Notes: a model not told the origin generated them from the letters alone. A stretch of DNA of 15,501 nucleotides from JAJDFU01 sp964595955 (GCA_964595955.1 CAZQSF010000091.1:1-15501); one strand, 5' to 3'; counted from the first letter of the stretch, positions 1 to 7,451 are shown. Numbers and translations: made by a program.

Positions 1-1
1 T

Positions 2-1642
2 GCGACTATAGATTTCGACTCCGTTCCTCAGCGTGGGATCACCACGGCGACCATGTGTGAGACCGTGTCCAACCAAAGTGTGTTCGCCTATATCTTTTGT
101 AGTACGATCAATGTGACATCGGCTGATGATCCGGAACACATCCTTCTGCAAGGCGAGCCTTACAGGTTTCAGCCTATGCTGTATGGCACCTGGAAGGTGT
201 TGAACTGGCTGCCCCCCATGGCAAGCTCCTGCAGGTACAGTACGGCAATCCCCATTGTTGGCAGAAGTCCGAAATGGATGGAGCCGATCGCCAGATTTAT
301 GATGGAAAACCGGCTCGATAAAACGATCCCATTAAAAGGTGTAGTGGTTAGTTTTACCGTCGAGCAAGTGTTCGAATACCGCTATAATCCAAAACATTAT
401 CTGGAAAATGGCACCAAGCCGAATCCGGTAAAATGCATCACCACCTGCACCATAACGCCCTGGCAGGAAAAGGATATGCGTTCAGCAGAATTGGGTCGTT
501 ATCTGGTCGCCCAAGGATGTGAAAACATTCTCGAGAAACCAATTCCGATCCAATTTACTCCGGCCTTGTCTCGTATAACGCCCCTTCCCGACGGGACGGC
601 CGTTTTTACCCTCGATATGGGAAATACCTGGCCGGAAGCCATTAGTCCGCCACTCGGCCCTACCCCAAAAGAAAGGGCGACTACCCCCCCACGAGACAGC
701 GTTACTTTTGATACGTATGATCTGGGCAGATTAAGCCTTCGCTACGGTGATGCGAAGAATACGGAGTTTGGGCACATAGATATCGACCCCGTTAACAATC
801 CGCTCCAATCCGTATTTGAAAAAGGTAACCTGTTTGACTTTCACATTAAAGATCCTGCTGCGCTCAGTAAAATAACGGATAATTATTTGCACGCTTACCT
901 GAACGATAAAAAGGTTCTGACGGAGGTTCCGTATTACATTACCAGTGATCAAAAAGGGTTATATGCAGAGGAGGGCGACCTGCCCCAAAATGGATACATA
1001 TCCTACAATGAAACGCGCGAGCCTTGCCGTTTAAGGATTTTGCAGAGAGGCATTCCGGTGTCCGAGCCGGTCGAGCTGATATTGGCACAATGGAATGCTC
1101 CCGAAGCCGGGAATGATCCAATGAGTACACCCAATACCACTCGTTATCTCTGGGTCAAGGACAATGACATCGTGCAATTAAGCCTGAAGCCGCTGGACTT
1201 GTCCAATAATGGCATTTACTACTTTGCCTATCCGGACCAGTATCCCGACAATGTAATTCCGGCCTACGCCAATGCCGGAGGCAATTATACTATTTTTGAT
1301 ACAGGGGCTTTCGTCGCCATGCGCGTCCATCCTCACCGCGACTACAGTCAATACCTCAACCCTGATAACTGGGGAACTACTCCCCCCGACTGGGAGGTAG
1401 TGTATGAGGAGGTCTTTAAACTCTATGATGTGGTCTATCCCGCAATGTCTGAGATCCATCCCTGGAAAAAAGAGATCTGGAACAACGGCACCATGGCCGG
1501 CCTCGTCCTTCAGCGCACCGACCTGTCCATCTGGAACGATATCCTTTACATGCCCAAATCCCGGGAGCTCAGCGGTGCCCAGCGCGAACTGCTGAAAGCC
1601 TGGGCGAACTACGTCAATCAACAGAAAAATGAACAGACTTAA
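2..1642 (+). CDS. Unrecognised protein, 5'-truncated by window edge
   Basis: The reading frame is open from the first bases of the window, so the ATG at 53 need not be the start: 17 sense codons precede it without a stop. At least 546 residues are visible. I do not recognise the family and see no membrane segments. The visible part looks beta-rich and soluble, with many Trp, Tyr and Pro. The most distinctive portion is the C-terminal 100 residues: a His-Pro-His motif (about residue 427 counted from the ATG), a WEVVYEEVF-type stretch, and a helical end with YMPKSRELS. GC is low (one 60-base row around 841 is about 38%), while the last roughly 150 bp return to the local average. It overlaps the next gene by 14 nt, which suggests the two are co-expressed. 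Function unknown. The ORF is real judging by its length and its placement with the lipoprotein gene. Confidence 0.8.
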   Translation, partial: ATIDFDSVPQRGITTATMCETVSNQSVFAYIFCSTINVTSADDPEHILLQGEPYRFQPMLYGTWKVLNWLPPMASSCRYSTAIPIVGRSPKWMEPIARFMMENRLDKTIPLKGVVVSFTVEQVFEYRYNPKHYLENGTKPNPVKCITTCTITPWQEKDMRSAELGRYLVAQGCENILEKPIPIQFTPALSRITPLPDGTAVFTLDMGNTWPEAISPPLGPTPKERATTPPRDSVTFDTYDLGRLSLRYGDAKNTEFGHIDIDPVNNPLQSVFEKGNLFDFHIKDPAALSKITDNYLHAYLNDKKVLTEVPYYITSDQKGLYAEEGDLPQNGYISYNETREPCRLRILQRGIPVSEPVELILAQWNAPEAGNDPMSTPNTTRYLWVKDNDIVQLSLKPLDLSNNGIYYFAYPDQYPDNVIPAYANAGGNYTIFDTGAFVAMRVHPHRDYSQYLNPDNWGTTPPDWEVVYEEVFKLYDVVYPAMSEIHPWKKEIWNNGTMAGLVLQRTDLSIWNDILYMPKSRELSGAQRELLKAWANYVNQQKNEQT

Positions 1643-3011
1643 CGCTTTTTGCGCAGGGGCCATCCTGCTGGGATGCCTGGTACTTACCGCTTGTGCACCG
1701 GGCAGTGAAAGCCGGGAAGAGGTCGACACGGAAACGATCACCCCTTATCCGGCGTTCACCGTTGGCGTCCGGGCCCTGGAAGACCTGCCCGAGTTGCCCT
1801 ACCTGCACTCCTGCGCCTGGGCCCGGCAAGGCGCGAAGGTGCTCCTGATCGGCGGCCGTATAGACGGCTTCCACGGCCTTTCGGAACGAGATACGGTGTT
1901 TAAGACGAGCCGGGCAAACACCTCCCTGTTCGTGATCGATTTTGACGACTTTTCCTATTCCGAGCTCCCCCTGGACCCCCAGGATGCTTCCCTGCTCCCC
2001 TTTTCCGCCTCCAATATGGAGTTCTGCCAGGAGGGCGATACGCTCTACCTGGCGGGGGGTTACGGCAGGCAAAATCCGTCTGATCCGCAGAGCAATTTCA
2101 CCATTGATCAATTGACCGTCCTACGGGTGTCCGCCATGATCGACCAGGTGGAACGAGGGGTGGCCGGCGATCTGAAGGCCGCGATCCTCCAGACCGTGAA
2201 TTCTCCCTACGTCCAGGTGTCCGGGGGCGAAATGGCCAAGCGGGGCAGCTATCTGTATCTCATGTTCGGGCAGAAATACCCCGGGGCCTACGCCCTGGGC
2301 GTGACGGGAACATACACCAGCGCCGTGCGCAGGTTTCGCCTGCAGGGAAATCAGCTGATCGATACGACCTCCATCAGGGGTGATGCATTCCACCGGCGGG
2401 ATCTCAGCGTAGAGGAGGTGATCCAGAATTCGGGCAATTTTTATGCCGCCTATGGCGGCGTCTTCACTGCCGACGACGACGGATATGAGCAACCGGTGAA
2501 GATCTTTCTCGATGACGCACAGATGTATTTTCAGCTGGATACCCTCCACCAGAAAACCAATCAGTACGATTGCGCGCGCATCAGCGTTTACGACGAAAAT
2601 GCCAATGCGAACGTGCACGTACTTCTGGGCGGCATCGGTAAATACCAGTACGATGAAGCCACCGACCGCTGGGAAGACGGGGATAACGGGGCCAAGCTTC
2701 CGTTTGTCAAGACCATCACCCAGATGATCTGGCAGGACGGCCGGCTGACCCAGCACATTCAGCTTCCGCCCGGAGAGCCCGAGTTGCCCGAATGGCTGGG
2801 GACCAATGCCCTGTTCGTAGCCAGGCCGGAGTGGACCAGTGCCCCGTACGCGATCGATTTCAACAAGCTGACGGCCGACACCACCTCCATCGGCTGGTTG
2901 TACGGCGGTATCCGATCCCAAAGGCCCACGTCCAGCAGGATTTATCCCACCTCCGTGAATCGTACCGTCTACGAGGTTTTCCTGTACAAGCGGACGGCGG
3001 GAAATAGGTGA
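1629..3011 (+). CDS. Lipoprotein with probable kelch-like beta-propeller
   Basis: 460 residues. The N-terminus has a basic start, a hydrophobic stretch and a lipobox LTAC at residues 19-22, so Cys22 is the probable lipidated residue and the mature protein would be membrane-anchored, most likely at the outer membrane. Six hydrophobic strands mostly ending in Gly-Gly recur through the protein (about residues 71-76, 139-145, 209-213, 271-277, 329-336 and 422-428). This spacing suits a six-bladed kelch-type propeller, although the blades are degenerate. No catalytic motif is visible. The start codon lies inside the upstream gene (14-nt overlap), so the two are probably translationally coupled and may act together. 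GC is near 62%, unlike the upstream gene. It ends 22 bp from the end of the convergent clpS with no obvious terminator. Lipoprotein status is well supported; the propeller fold is inference. Confidence 0.85.
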   Translation: MNRLNAFCAGAILLGCLVLTACAPGSESREEVDTETITPYPAFTVGVRALEDLPELPYLHSCAWARQGAKVLLIGGRIDGFHGLSERDTVFKTSRANTSLFVIDFDDFSYSELPLDPQDASLLPFSASNMEFCQEGDTLYLAGGYGRQNPSDPQSNFTIDQLTVLRVSAMIDQVERGVAGDLKAAILQTVNSPYVQVSGGEMAKRGSYLYLMFGQKYPGAYALGVTGTYTSAVRRFRLQGNQLIDTTSIRGDAFHRRDLSVEEVIQNSGNFYAAYGGVFTADDDGYEQPVKIFLDDAQMYFQLDTLHQKTNQYDCARISVYDENANANVHVLLGGIGKYQYDEATDRWEDGDNGAKLPFVKTITQMIWQDGRLTQHIQLPPGEPELPEWLGTNALFVARPEWTSAPYAIDFNKLTADTTSIGWLYGGIRSQRPTSSRIYPTSVNRTVYEVFLYKRTAGNR

Positions 3012-3033
3012 GGTGAGATGGTGGCGTTGAGCT

Positions 3034-3327
3034 TTACCCCTCAATAACGGCGGAGAGGCCCCGGTCGATCAAGGCATCCTTCTTGGGCTTGAGTTCTTCC
3101 CGAGGGGCTGTTTTGACCGTGGCTTTGCCCTTGAAGTGAATGATGAGAGAGAGCTGCTCGGCCTGCTCAGGGGTGTGATCCAGTACTTCAATGAAACACT
3201 GGATCACCCAGTCAAAGGTATTGACATCGTCGTTGTACACGACCAATCGGGCCTCGACATCCACATCGGTGGATTTCTCCTCAACGACTACTTCTTCCAC
3301 TTCCTCCACGGGTCCGTACCTGAGCAT
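3034..3327 (-). CDS. clpS: ATP-dependent Clp protease adaptor ClpS
   Basis: 97 residues. ClpS delivers proteins bearing N-degrons (bulky hydrophobic N-terminal residues) to ClpA/ClpC-type unfoldases of the Clp protease in the cytoplasm. The core is clear: the YNDDVNTFDWVI segment (residues 31-42) contains Asn32, Asp33 and Asp34, the position of the N-degron-binding acidic pair, and the IIHFKGKA segment contains His64, the other conserved pocket residue. The acidic, Val/Glu-rich first 25 residues correspond to the flexible N-terminal extension seen in the family. The total length is normal. The ATG at 3327 gives a normal-length protein; no strong Shine-Dalgarno precedes it. A -7-like element lies about 85 bp upstream, and a small hairpin sits in the leader. 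No clp unfoldase gene is in the window. Confidence 0.93.
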   Translation of the reverse strand: MLRYGPVEEVEEVVVEEKSTDVDVEARLVVYNDDVNTFDWVIQCFIEVLDHTPEQAEQLSLIIHFKGKATVKTAPREELKPKKDALIDRGLSAVIEG

Positions 3328-3366
3328 TGACTTGGGCTTTTGGCCCTCGTTCGCAGCGATTTAAGC

Positions 3367-3389
3367 CGGAAAATCCGGTGAATTTTCCG
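3367..3389 (-). promoter_or_regulatory. Hairpin in clpS leader
   Basis: CGGAAAAT (3367-3374) and ATTTTCCG (3382-3389) form a perfect 8-bp inverted repeat around a 7-nt loop. It lies between the putative clpS -7 element and the clpS start, so it would be in the mRNA leader. A regulatory role is only a possibility. Confidence 0.35.
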
Positions 3390-3409
3390 CCCGGAGGGCT
3401 GACGGATTG

Positions 3410-3417
3410 CAAAATTA
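3410..3417 (-). promoter_or_regulatory. Possible -7 element for clpS
   Basis: On the reverse strand this reads TAATTTTG, an exact fit to the Bacteroidota TAnnTTTG element, preceded by an AT-rich stretch. Transcription would begin near 3403 and give a leader of about 75 nt. I find no TTG at the usual distance upstream, so the -33 half is weak or absent. Confidence 0.35.
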
Positions 3418-3469
3418 TATAAATCAAATAGTTGCGAATAATACAGTTCAATTCTTACTGTTATTATCC

Positions 3470-3502
3470 GTGCCCAAATTTGGGTGCACAAAATTTTGCA
3501 AT
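3470..3502. repeat. Two small adjoining palindromes
   Basis: CCCAAATTTGGG (3473-3484) is a perfect 12-bp palindrome. With flanking GTG (3470-3472) and CAC (3487-3489) it extends to a longer stem with a two-base bulge. It is followed by CAAAATTTTG (3489-3498), a perfect 10-bp palindrome. The segment AATTTTGCAAT (3492-3502) also exactly mirrors ATTGCAAAATT at 3406-3416, forming an 11-bp inverted pair that spans the promoter side of the gap. Confidence 0.5.
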
Positions 3503-3505
3503 GGC

Positions 3506-3584
3506 CAGGGTCTTAAATGCTGACAAGCATAGCTTCGTCAGTATTGCCCTGACGATCCTGCGGATGTCAGCACTAAAGACCCTG
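3506..3584. repeat. Long imperfect inverted repeat with nested hairpin
   Basis: The 20-nt arms at 3506-3525 and 3565-3584 match at 18 of 20 positions when one is reverse-complemented. Inside the loop, TCGTCAG (3535-3541) and CTGACGA (3549-3555) form a second perfect 7-bp stem with a 7-nt loop. The whole element would fold into a stem topped by an inner hairpin. Confidence 0.65.
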
Positions 3585-3586
3585 AC

Positions 3587-3624
3587 ATAAGTGGTTGAAA
3601 ACAAGCGTGTTTTCAGCCACTTAT
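3587..3624. repeat. 17-bp hairpin with 4-nt loop
   Basis: Arms 3587-3603 and 3608-3624 pair over 17 positions (16 Watson-Crick matches, one G-T wobble at 3595/3616) around the loop AGCG. The stem can be extended by TGAC (3583-3586) pairing with GTCA (3626-3629) past one bulged base. It directly abuts the larger inverted repeat on its left. No clear U-tract follows on either strand, so it is not a textbook intrinsic terminator. Confidence 0.65.
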
Positions 3625-3629
3625 CGTCA

Positions 3630-3653
3630 TTATTCACGGTAATCCGTGAATAA
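3630..3653. repeat. 10-bp perfect hairpin after peroxiredoxin stop
   Basis: TTATTCACGG (3630-3639) and CCGTGAATAA (3644-3653) are exact reverse complements around the loop TAAT. It begins seven bases past the peroxiredoxin stop codon on the reverse strand, so it could end or stabilise that mRNA. It lacks a following T-run. Confidence 0.55.
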
Positions 3654-3659
3654 TCCGGG

Positions 3660-4130
3660 TTAATTCGCTGAGGACAAGGCGCTTTTAACGCTTGTAAAGT
3701 TAGGCAGATCCCCGGCATTGTCCAAGACTTCGGCATAGCGAACCGCACCGCTGCCGTCCACGACGAAGGCAGCCCGCTTGGAAACGCCTTTCATACCCAT
3801 GACGAAATCGTCGTACAAGGCACCGTAAGCCCGGGAAACGTCCTTATTGAAATCGGATAACAAGGGGAAGTTCAGGCTTTGCTCGGCCTTGAACTTTTCC
3901 AGGGTGAAGGGCGAATCCACCGAAATGGCCAGCACCTGGGCGTTCAGATCCTGGTAGTTGGAAAAATCGTCGCGAATGGTGCACAATTCGGTGGTGCACA
4001 CGCTGGTGAAGGCCAGCGGAAAGAACAGGAGCACGACGTTCTGGCCCTGGAAGTCGCTGAGGGAGACTTCTTTCTTTTCATCGGAAACGAGGGTGAAGGC
4101 AGGGGCTTTATCGCCTACTTGAACAGCCAT
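3660..4130 (-). CDS. Thioredoxin-fold peroxiredoxin, BCP/AhpE type
   Basis: 156 residues from the ATG at 4130. Upstream TTG codons would add 13 unsupported residues, and the ATG gives the usual MAVQVGDKAPAF family start. Peroxiredoxins reduce hydrogen peroxide and organic hydroperoxides in the cytoplasm through a peroxidatic cysteine. Here the PLAFTSVC motif (residues 38-45) places this cysteine at Cys45. A second cysteine, Cys50, matches the C-x4-C arrangement of the bacterioferritin-comigratory (BCP) group, where it can act as the resolving residue. The family length is normal. The gene is divergent from the EamA transporter gene and downstream of it on the reverse strand is the hairpin cluster and then clpS. 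The subtype (BCP versus AhpE) is less certain than the family. Confidence 0.92.
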   Translation of the reverse strand: MAVQVGDKAPAFTLVSDEKKEVSLSDFQGQNVVLLFFPLAFTSVCTTELCTIRDDFSNYQDLNAQVLAISVDSPFTLEKFKAEQSLNFPLLSDFNKDVSRAYGALYDDFVMGMKGVSKRAAFVVDGSGAVRYAEVLDNAGDLPNFTSVKSALSSAN

Positions 4131-4227
4131 GAGCAGCTTTGATTTGAGGGTTAAAGGATGAAAGTTCAAGGGGAAAACGCCCGAAGCCGGGCTGGGTTCA
4201 TGGACGGGCGGAAAAAGCCAATGGGTC

Positions 4228-4259
4228 TTGGAAATGTTCGGGCCGACGGTCTACCTTTG
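4228..4259 (+). promoter_or_regulatory. Bacteroidota-type promoter for EamA gene
   Basis: TTG at 4228-4230 is followed after 21 bases by TACCTTTG (4252-4259), an exact TAnnTTTG element. Transcription would start near 4265, leaving a leader of about 75 nt before the ATG at 4341. This supports 4341 over the upstream in-frame ATG at 4158. Confidence 0.5.
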
Positions 4260-4340
4260 GCAGTTCCGATATTGGCGACTCCCCGGGAGGCGTCGGATAC
4301 CGGAAGGTGTTTTTCCGCTAAAGAACGAATAGTTACCCCC

Positions 4341-5249
4341 ATGGCTGATGCTGCCGAACGCCGCGCTTATCTCGAGCTTCACACTGCCGTATTCCTCTTC
4401 GGCTTTACGGCTATTTTGGGCGACCTCATCCAGCTGTCGGCTTTGCTCATCGTGTGGTGGCGGGTTTTGCTCACCAGCATCAGCCTGCTGTTCCTGATCC
4501 GGCTTGGGCGCATTGCGCGAGAGCTTTCGCCGCGCACGATCTTGCTTTTTATGGGCATAGGGGTGATCGTTGCCGTGCACTGGCTGACCTTTTACGGGGC
4601 CATCAAGCTCAGCAATGCTTCCATTTGTCTGGTGGCCATGGCCACTACCTCTTTTTTTACTTCTTTTTTGGAACCGCTGATTCTCCGCCAGCGGGTGAAA
4701 GGGTACGAGATCCTGCTGGGCCTCTTCATCATTCCCGGTATGGTCCTCATCGTGAATACGACCGATCTCTCGCTCATGACCGGTCTTTGGGTGGGCTTAC
4801 TGTCGGCATTTCTGGCCAGTCTCTTTGCCACCCTCAACAAGAAATACATCAGCCGTTCGGATGAACTGAGCATTACCTTTCTGGAGCTCGGCAGTGCCTG
4901 GTTGTTCCTCAGCCTGGTGATTCCCGTATACGGGCTGTGGACGGAAGAGCCCACCGAAATCTGGCCGCCCCGGTGGCAGGATTGGATGTACCTGATCGTG
5001 CTATCCCTGCTGTGCACCACTTTTGCTTATGTTCTGGCCCTGCGCGCTTTGCGCCACCTTTCGGCTTTTGCCTCAAACCTGACCGTCAACCTGGAACCGG
5101 TGTACGGAATCATCTTGGCATGGCTGATCCTAAACGAGCACGAAGAACTCTCCGCGGGATTTTACCTGGGGGTAGGGATCATTTTGCTGGCCGTATTCAG
5201 CCATCCTTTCCTGAAAAAAAGGTTTAGTAAGGAGAGGCCGGCAGACTAG
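4341..5249 (+). CDS. EamA-family (drug/metabolite) transporter
   Basis: 302 residues from the ATG at 4341. The frame is open further upstream (to 4158), but those 61 residues are polar and not family-like, and a promoter lies inside them. The protein is an inner-membrane transporter with about ten hydrophobic helices in two related EamA halves. The first half ends near residue 140, with SFFTSFLEPLILRQ at about 104-117. The second half carries the typical NLTVNLEPVYGIILAW signature at 246-261, followed by LNEHEELS. The Lys/Arg-rich end (LKKRFSKER) is cytoplasmic. EamA proteins export or import small metabolites such as amino acids or drugs; the substrate cannot be told from sequence. It is transcribed alone and converges on ftsH. 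Confidence 0.88.
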   Translation: MADAAERRAYLELHTAVFLFGFTAILGDLIQLSALLIVWWRVLLTSISLLFLIRLGRIARELSPRTILLFMGIGVIVAVHWLTFYGAIKLSNASICLVAMATTSFFTSFLEPLILRQRVKGYEILLGLFIIPGMVLIVNTTDLSLMTGLWVGLLSAFLASLFATLNKKYISRSDELSITFLELGSAWLFLSLVIPVYGLWTEEPTEIWPPRWQDWMYLIVLSLLCTTFAYVLALRALRHLSAFASNLTVNLEPVYGIILAWLILNEHEELSAGFYLGVGIILLAVFSHPFLKKRFSKERPAD

Positions 5250-5267
5250 GACCCCCCGCCAGAATGG

Positions 5268-5303
5268 AAAAAAAGTGGCCATTCCTCTGTCTCAGGAATG
5301 GCC
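5268..5303 (-). terminator. Intrinsic terminator of ftsH
   Basis: GGCCATTCCT (5277-5286) and AGGAATGGCC (5294-5303) form a perfect 10-bp stem with a 7-nt loop. On the reverse strand the stem is followed by CAC and seven T residues (complement of A 5268-5274). It lies about 45 nt past the ftsH stop codon. The stem could also slow forward transcripts from the EamA gene, but no T-run follows on that strand. Confidence 0.88.
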
Positions 5304-5348
5304 GTTGCCTGTGCAATGCAGGGGATTCCGCATAAACACCTGCTTTCT

Positions 5349-7346
5349 TTACGCTCCGGGCACCTCCGGGCGCTTCTCTTCGCCCTCCAGGCTGGTGGGC
5401 ACGCCGTTTTGCACAGCGTGTGCTTCTTCGGAAAAGGGAGTCGGCCCGATCAGTTTCTCCACGTCGGACTTCAGCAGGACTTCCTTCTCCAGCAAGGCGT
5501 GGGCAAGCCTCTCCAGTTCTTCGCGGCGCTCCAGCAACAGCGCTTTGGCGCGCTCGAACTGAGACTGGACCAGCTTGCGTACTTCCTCATCTATCAGCGA
5601 GGCCGTGTGGTCGGAGAAGGGTTTTTGGAAGGTTTCATTCTGCATGCCGTAGAAAGATACCTGCCCTACCTTGTCGTTCATCCCAAACATGGTGATCATA
5701 CTGTAGGCCATTTTGGTCACTTGATCCAGGTCGTTCTGGGCGCCCGTAGATACCTTTCCGAAAACGATCTCTTCGGCGGCTCGCCCTCCGAACGTCATAC
5801 ACATGCGATCGAGCAAAGCCTCGGTGCGGGTGATGTATTCCTCTTTGGGCAGGTATTGGGCATAGCCCAGGGTACCGATACCTCGCGGAACAATGGTGAC
5901 CTTCACCAGCGGAGCGGCGTGTTCCAGGAACCAGCCGCAGATGGCATGACCCGCTTCGTGATAGGCGATGATCTCTTTTTCCTTGGGGGAGATGAGTTTG
6001 TTCTTTTTCTCCAGGCCACCGATCACCCGGTCCAGGGCGTAGTTGAAGTCGTCCATATCCACGGCCTTCTTGTTGCGGCGGGCAGCTACCAGAGCGGCTT
6101 CGTTGCAGACGTTGGCAATATCGGCACCGGCGAAGCCGGGGGTCATTTCGGCCAAAGCCACCGGATTGATCGTGTCGGCGGTCTTAATGTTCTTGAGGTG
6201 TACTTTGAAAATAGCCTCCCGGCCTTTGAGGTCCGGCGAATCGATGCCGATCTGCCGGTCGAAACGCCCCGGGCGCAGCAGGGCGGTATCCAGCACGTCG
6301 GGCCGGTTGGTAGCCGCCATGAGAATGACGCCTTTGTCGGTGCTAAAGCCATCCATCTCCACCAGCAACTGGTTGAGGGTATTTTCGCGCTCGTCATTGC
6401 CCCCCTGGAAATTGTTGCGGCCCCGTGCCCGGCCGATGGCGTCGATCTCATCGATGAAAACAATGCAGGGCGCTTTTTCCCGGGCCTGCTTGAACAGATC
6501 GCGCACGCGGGAAGCCCCTACTCCGACGAACATTTCTACAAAATCCGAGCCCGAAATGGAGAAGAAGGGCACACCGGCCTCACCGGCCACGGCCTTGGCC
6601 AGCAGGGTCTTGCCCGTACCGGGTGGGCCCACCAGCAAGACGCCTTTGGGGATCTTACCGCCCAGGGAGGTATATTTCTTGGGGTTCTTCAAAAAATCCA
6701 CGACCTCCATCACCTCTTCCTTGGCCTCGTCCAGGCCGGCCACATCGGAGAAGGTGATGTTGACCTTGCTGTTCTGGTCGAACAGCGTGGCCTTGCTCTT
6801 GCCGATATTGAAGATCTGGGCGCCGGGGCCTCCGGCTCCGCCGCTCACGCGACGCATGATAAAGATCCAGATGCCCACCAATATGATAATGGGCAGCACC
6901 CACCCCAGGATCTGGGGCAGCAGGTTGCTCTTGTAATCCAGCTCGACGGTTACCCGCTTTCCCGGATCAATACCGGCCTTTTCCTGTACCTCAGCCACTT
7001 CCTCCTTGAAGTTGGCCAGATCGCCGACATAGCGCCAATAATGATGGCGGGAGCCGGTGAAGCTGTTCTTGGCGGCGTCCTTGTATTTGGGTTTGTCCAG
7101 GCTGTCCTTCTTCAGGTAAATTTGAGCCACTTTTTCATCGATCACCTCCAACTTGTCGATATCCTCATCCCGGAGCATATCGTAGAAGCGTTCCTGACTC
7201 AACTGTTCCTGAGAGGCGCCTTCGCCGAGATAATAGAAGTTCAAAGCCAGAAGAAAAAGCGCAATTATCCCGTATATCCACAAGGAATTGAAGCGGGGCG
7301 AACCCGGTTTATTGGAGTTGTTTCCTTTCTTTCCGTTGCTATCCAT
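5349..7346 (-). CDS. ftsH: ATP-dependent zinc metalloprotease FtsH
   Basis: 665 residues from the ATG at 7346, chosen over an adjacent TTG; a GGAAG stretch lies about eight bases upstream. FtsH is a hexameric membrane-anchored AAA+ protease that degrades misfolded membrane proteins and regulatory proteins. Two transmembrane segments (about 21-41 and 144-164) flank an extracytoplasmic domain. The AAA module has Walker A GPPGTGKT (240-247), Walker B IVFIDEID (295-302) and a second region of homology with ATNRPD and RPGRFDR (345-364). The peptidase has the zinc motif HEAGH (463-467) and a likely third ligand Asp539. The C-terminal helix region ends in a short acidic tail. All key residues are present and the length is usual. 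It lies 105 bp downstream of rsfS on the same strand and is probably co-transcribed; an intrinsic terminator follows it. Confidence 0.98.
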   Translation of the reverse strand: MDSNGKKGNNSNKPGSPRFNSLWIYGIIALFLLALNFYYLGEGASQEQLSQERFYDMLRDEDIDKLEVIDEKVAQIYLKKDSLDKPKYKDAAKNSFTGSRHHYWRYVGDLANFKEEVAEVQEKAGIDPGKRVTVELDYKSNLLPQILGWVLPIIILVGIWIFIMRRVSGGAGGPGAQIFNIGKSKATLFDQNSKVNITFSDVAGLDEAKEEVMEVVDFLKNPKKYTSLGGKIPKGVLLVGPPGTGKTLLAKAVAGEAGVPFFSISGSDFVEMFVGVGASRVRDLFKQAREKAPCIVFIDEIDAIGRARGRNNFQGGNDERENTLNQLLVEMDGFSTDKGVILMAATNRPDVLDTALLRPGRFDRQIGIDSPDLKGREAIFKVHLKNIKTADTINPVALAEMTPGFAGADIANVCNEAALVAARRNKKAVDMDDFNYALDRVIGGLEKKNKLISPKEKEIIAYHEAGHAICGWFLEHAAPLVKVTIVPRGIGTLGYAQYLPKEEYITRTEALLDRMCMTFGGRAAEEIVFGKVSTGAQNDLDQVTKMAYSMITMFGMNDKVGQVSFYGMQNETFQKPFSDHTASLIDEEVRKLVQSQFERAKALLLERREELERLAHALLEKEVLLKSDVEKLIGPTPFSEEAHAVQNGVPTSLEGEEKRPEVPGA

Positions 7347-7365
7347 CAAATACTTCCTTTACTAG

Positions 7366-7401
7366 TGTGCAAGTGCACATCCAAACATTGTTCTTTAGAA
7401 C
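7366..7401. repeat. Two short inverted repeats in rsfS-ftsH gap
   Basis: TGTGCA-AG-TGCACA (7366-7379) and GTTCT-TT-AGAAC (7390-7401) are exact short inverted repeats within the leader side of ftsH. They could be regulator sites or small mRNA stems between rsfS and ftsH. No TAnnTTTG promoter is visible here, which agrees with ftsH being read through from rsfS. Confidence 0.3.
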
Positions 7402-7451
7402 ACCAAAGCCGGGGGTTCGTTGGCTAGGATCGACAAAAAGCGCGTTTTGCC

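Larger units (their letters stand above)
3328..3659. other. Intergenic region between clpS and peroxiredoxin genes, rich in hairpins
   Basis: This 332-bp gap contains no convincing gene. The short frames across it have no recognisable protein character. Its clpS-proximal part holds the putative clpS -7 element and a leader hairpin. The peroxiredoxin-proximal part (about 3437-3653) is an almost continuous run of inverted repeats, listed separately. It starts directly after the peroxiredoxin stop codon, so it would form the 3' untranslated end of that transcript, though it could also belong to an independent element. Confidence 0.7.

Noticed and set aside
3437..3653. CRISPR-like array
   Set aside because: The repeats are inverted pairs of different sequence, not regularly spaced direct copies, and no cas gene is present.
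3136..3748. Several short frames over clpS and the hairpin region
   Set aside because: They cross strong inverted repeats or lie antisense to clpS, with no recognisable domain or start signal.
4158..4340. N-terminal extension of the EamA protein from ATG 4158
   Set aside because: Sixty-one polar residues atypical for the family, with a matching promoter inside the stretch; ATG 4341 fits better.
5298..7427. 709-codon open frame on the forward strand
   Set aside because: It lies antisense to ftsH, whose protein is unmistakable; the frame is a by-product of high GC codon structure and its translation looks like no protein.
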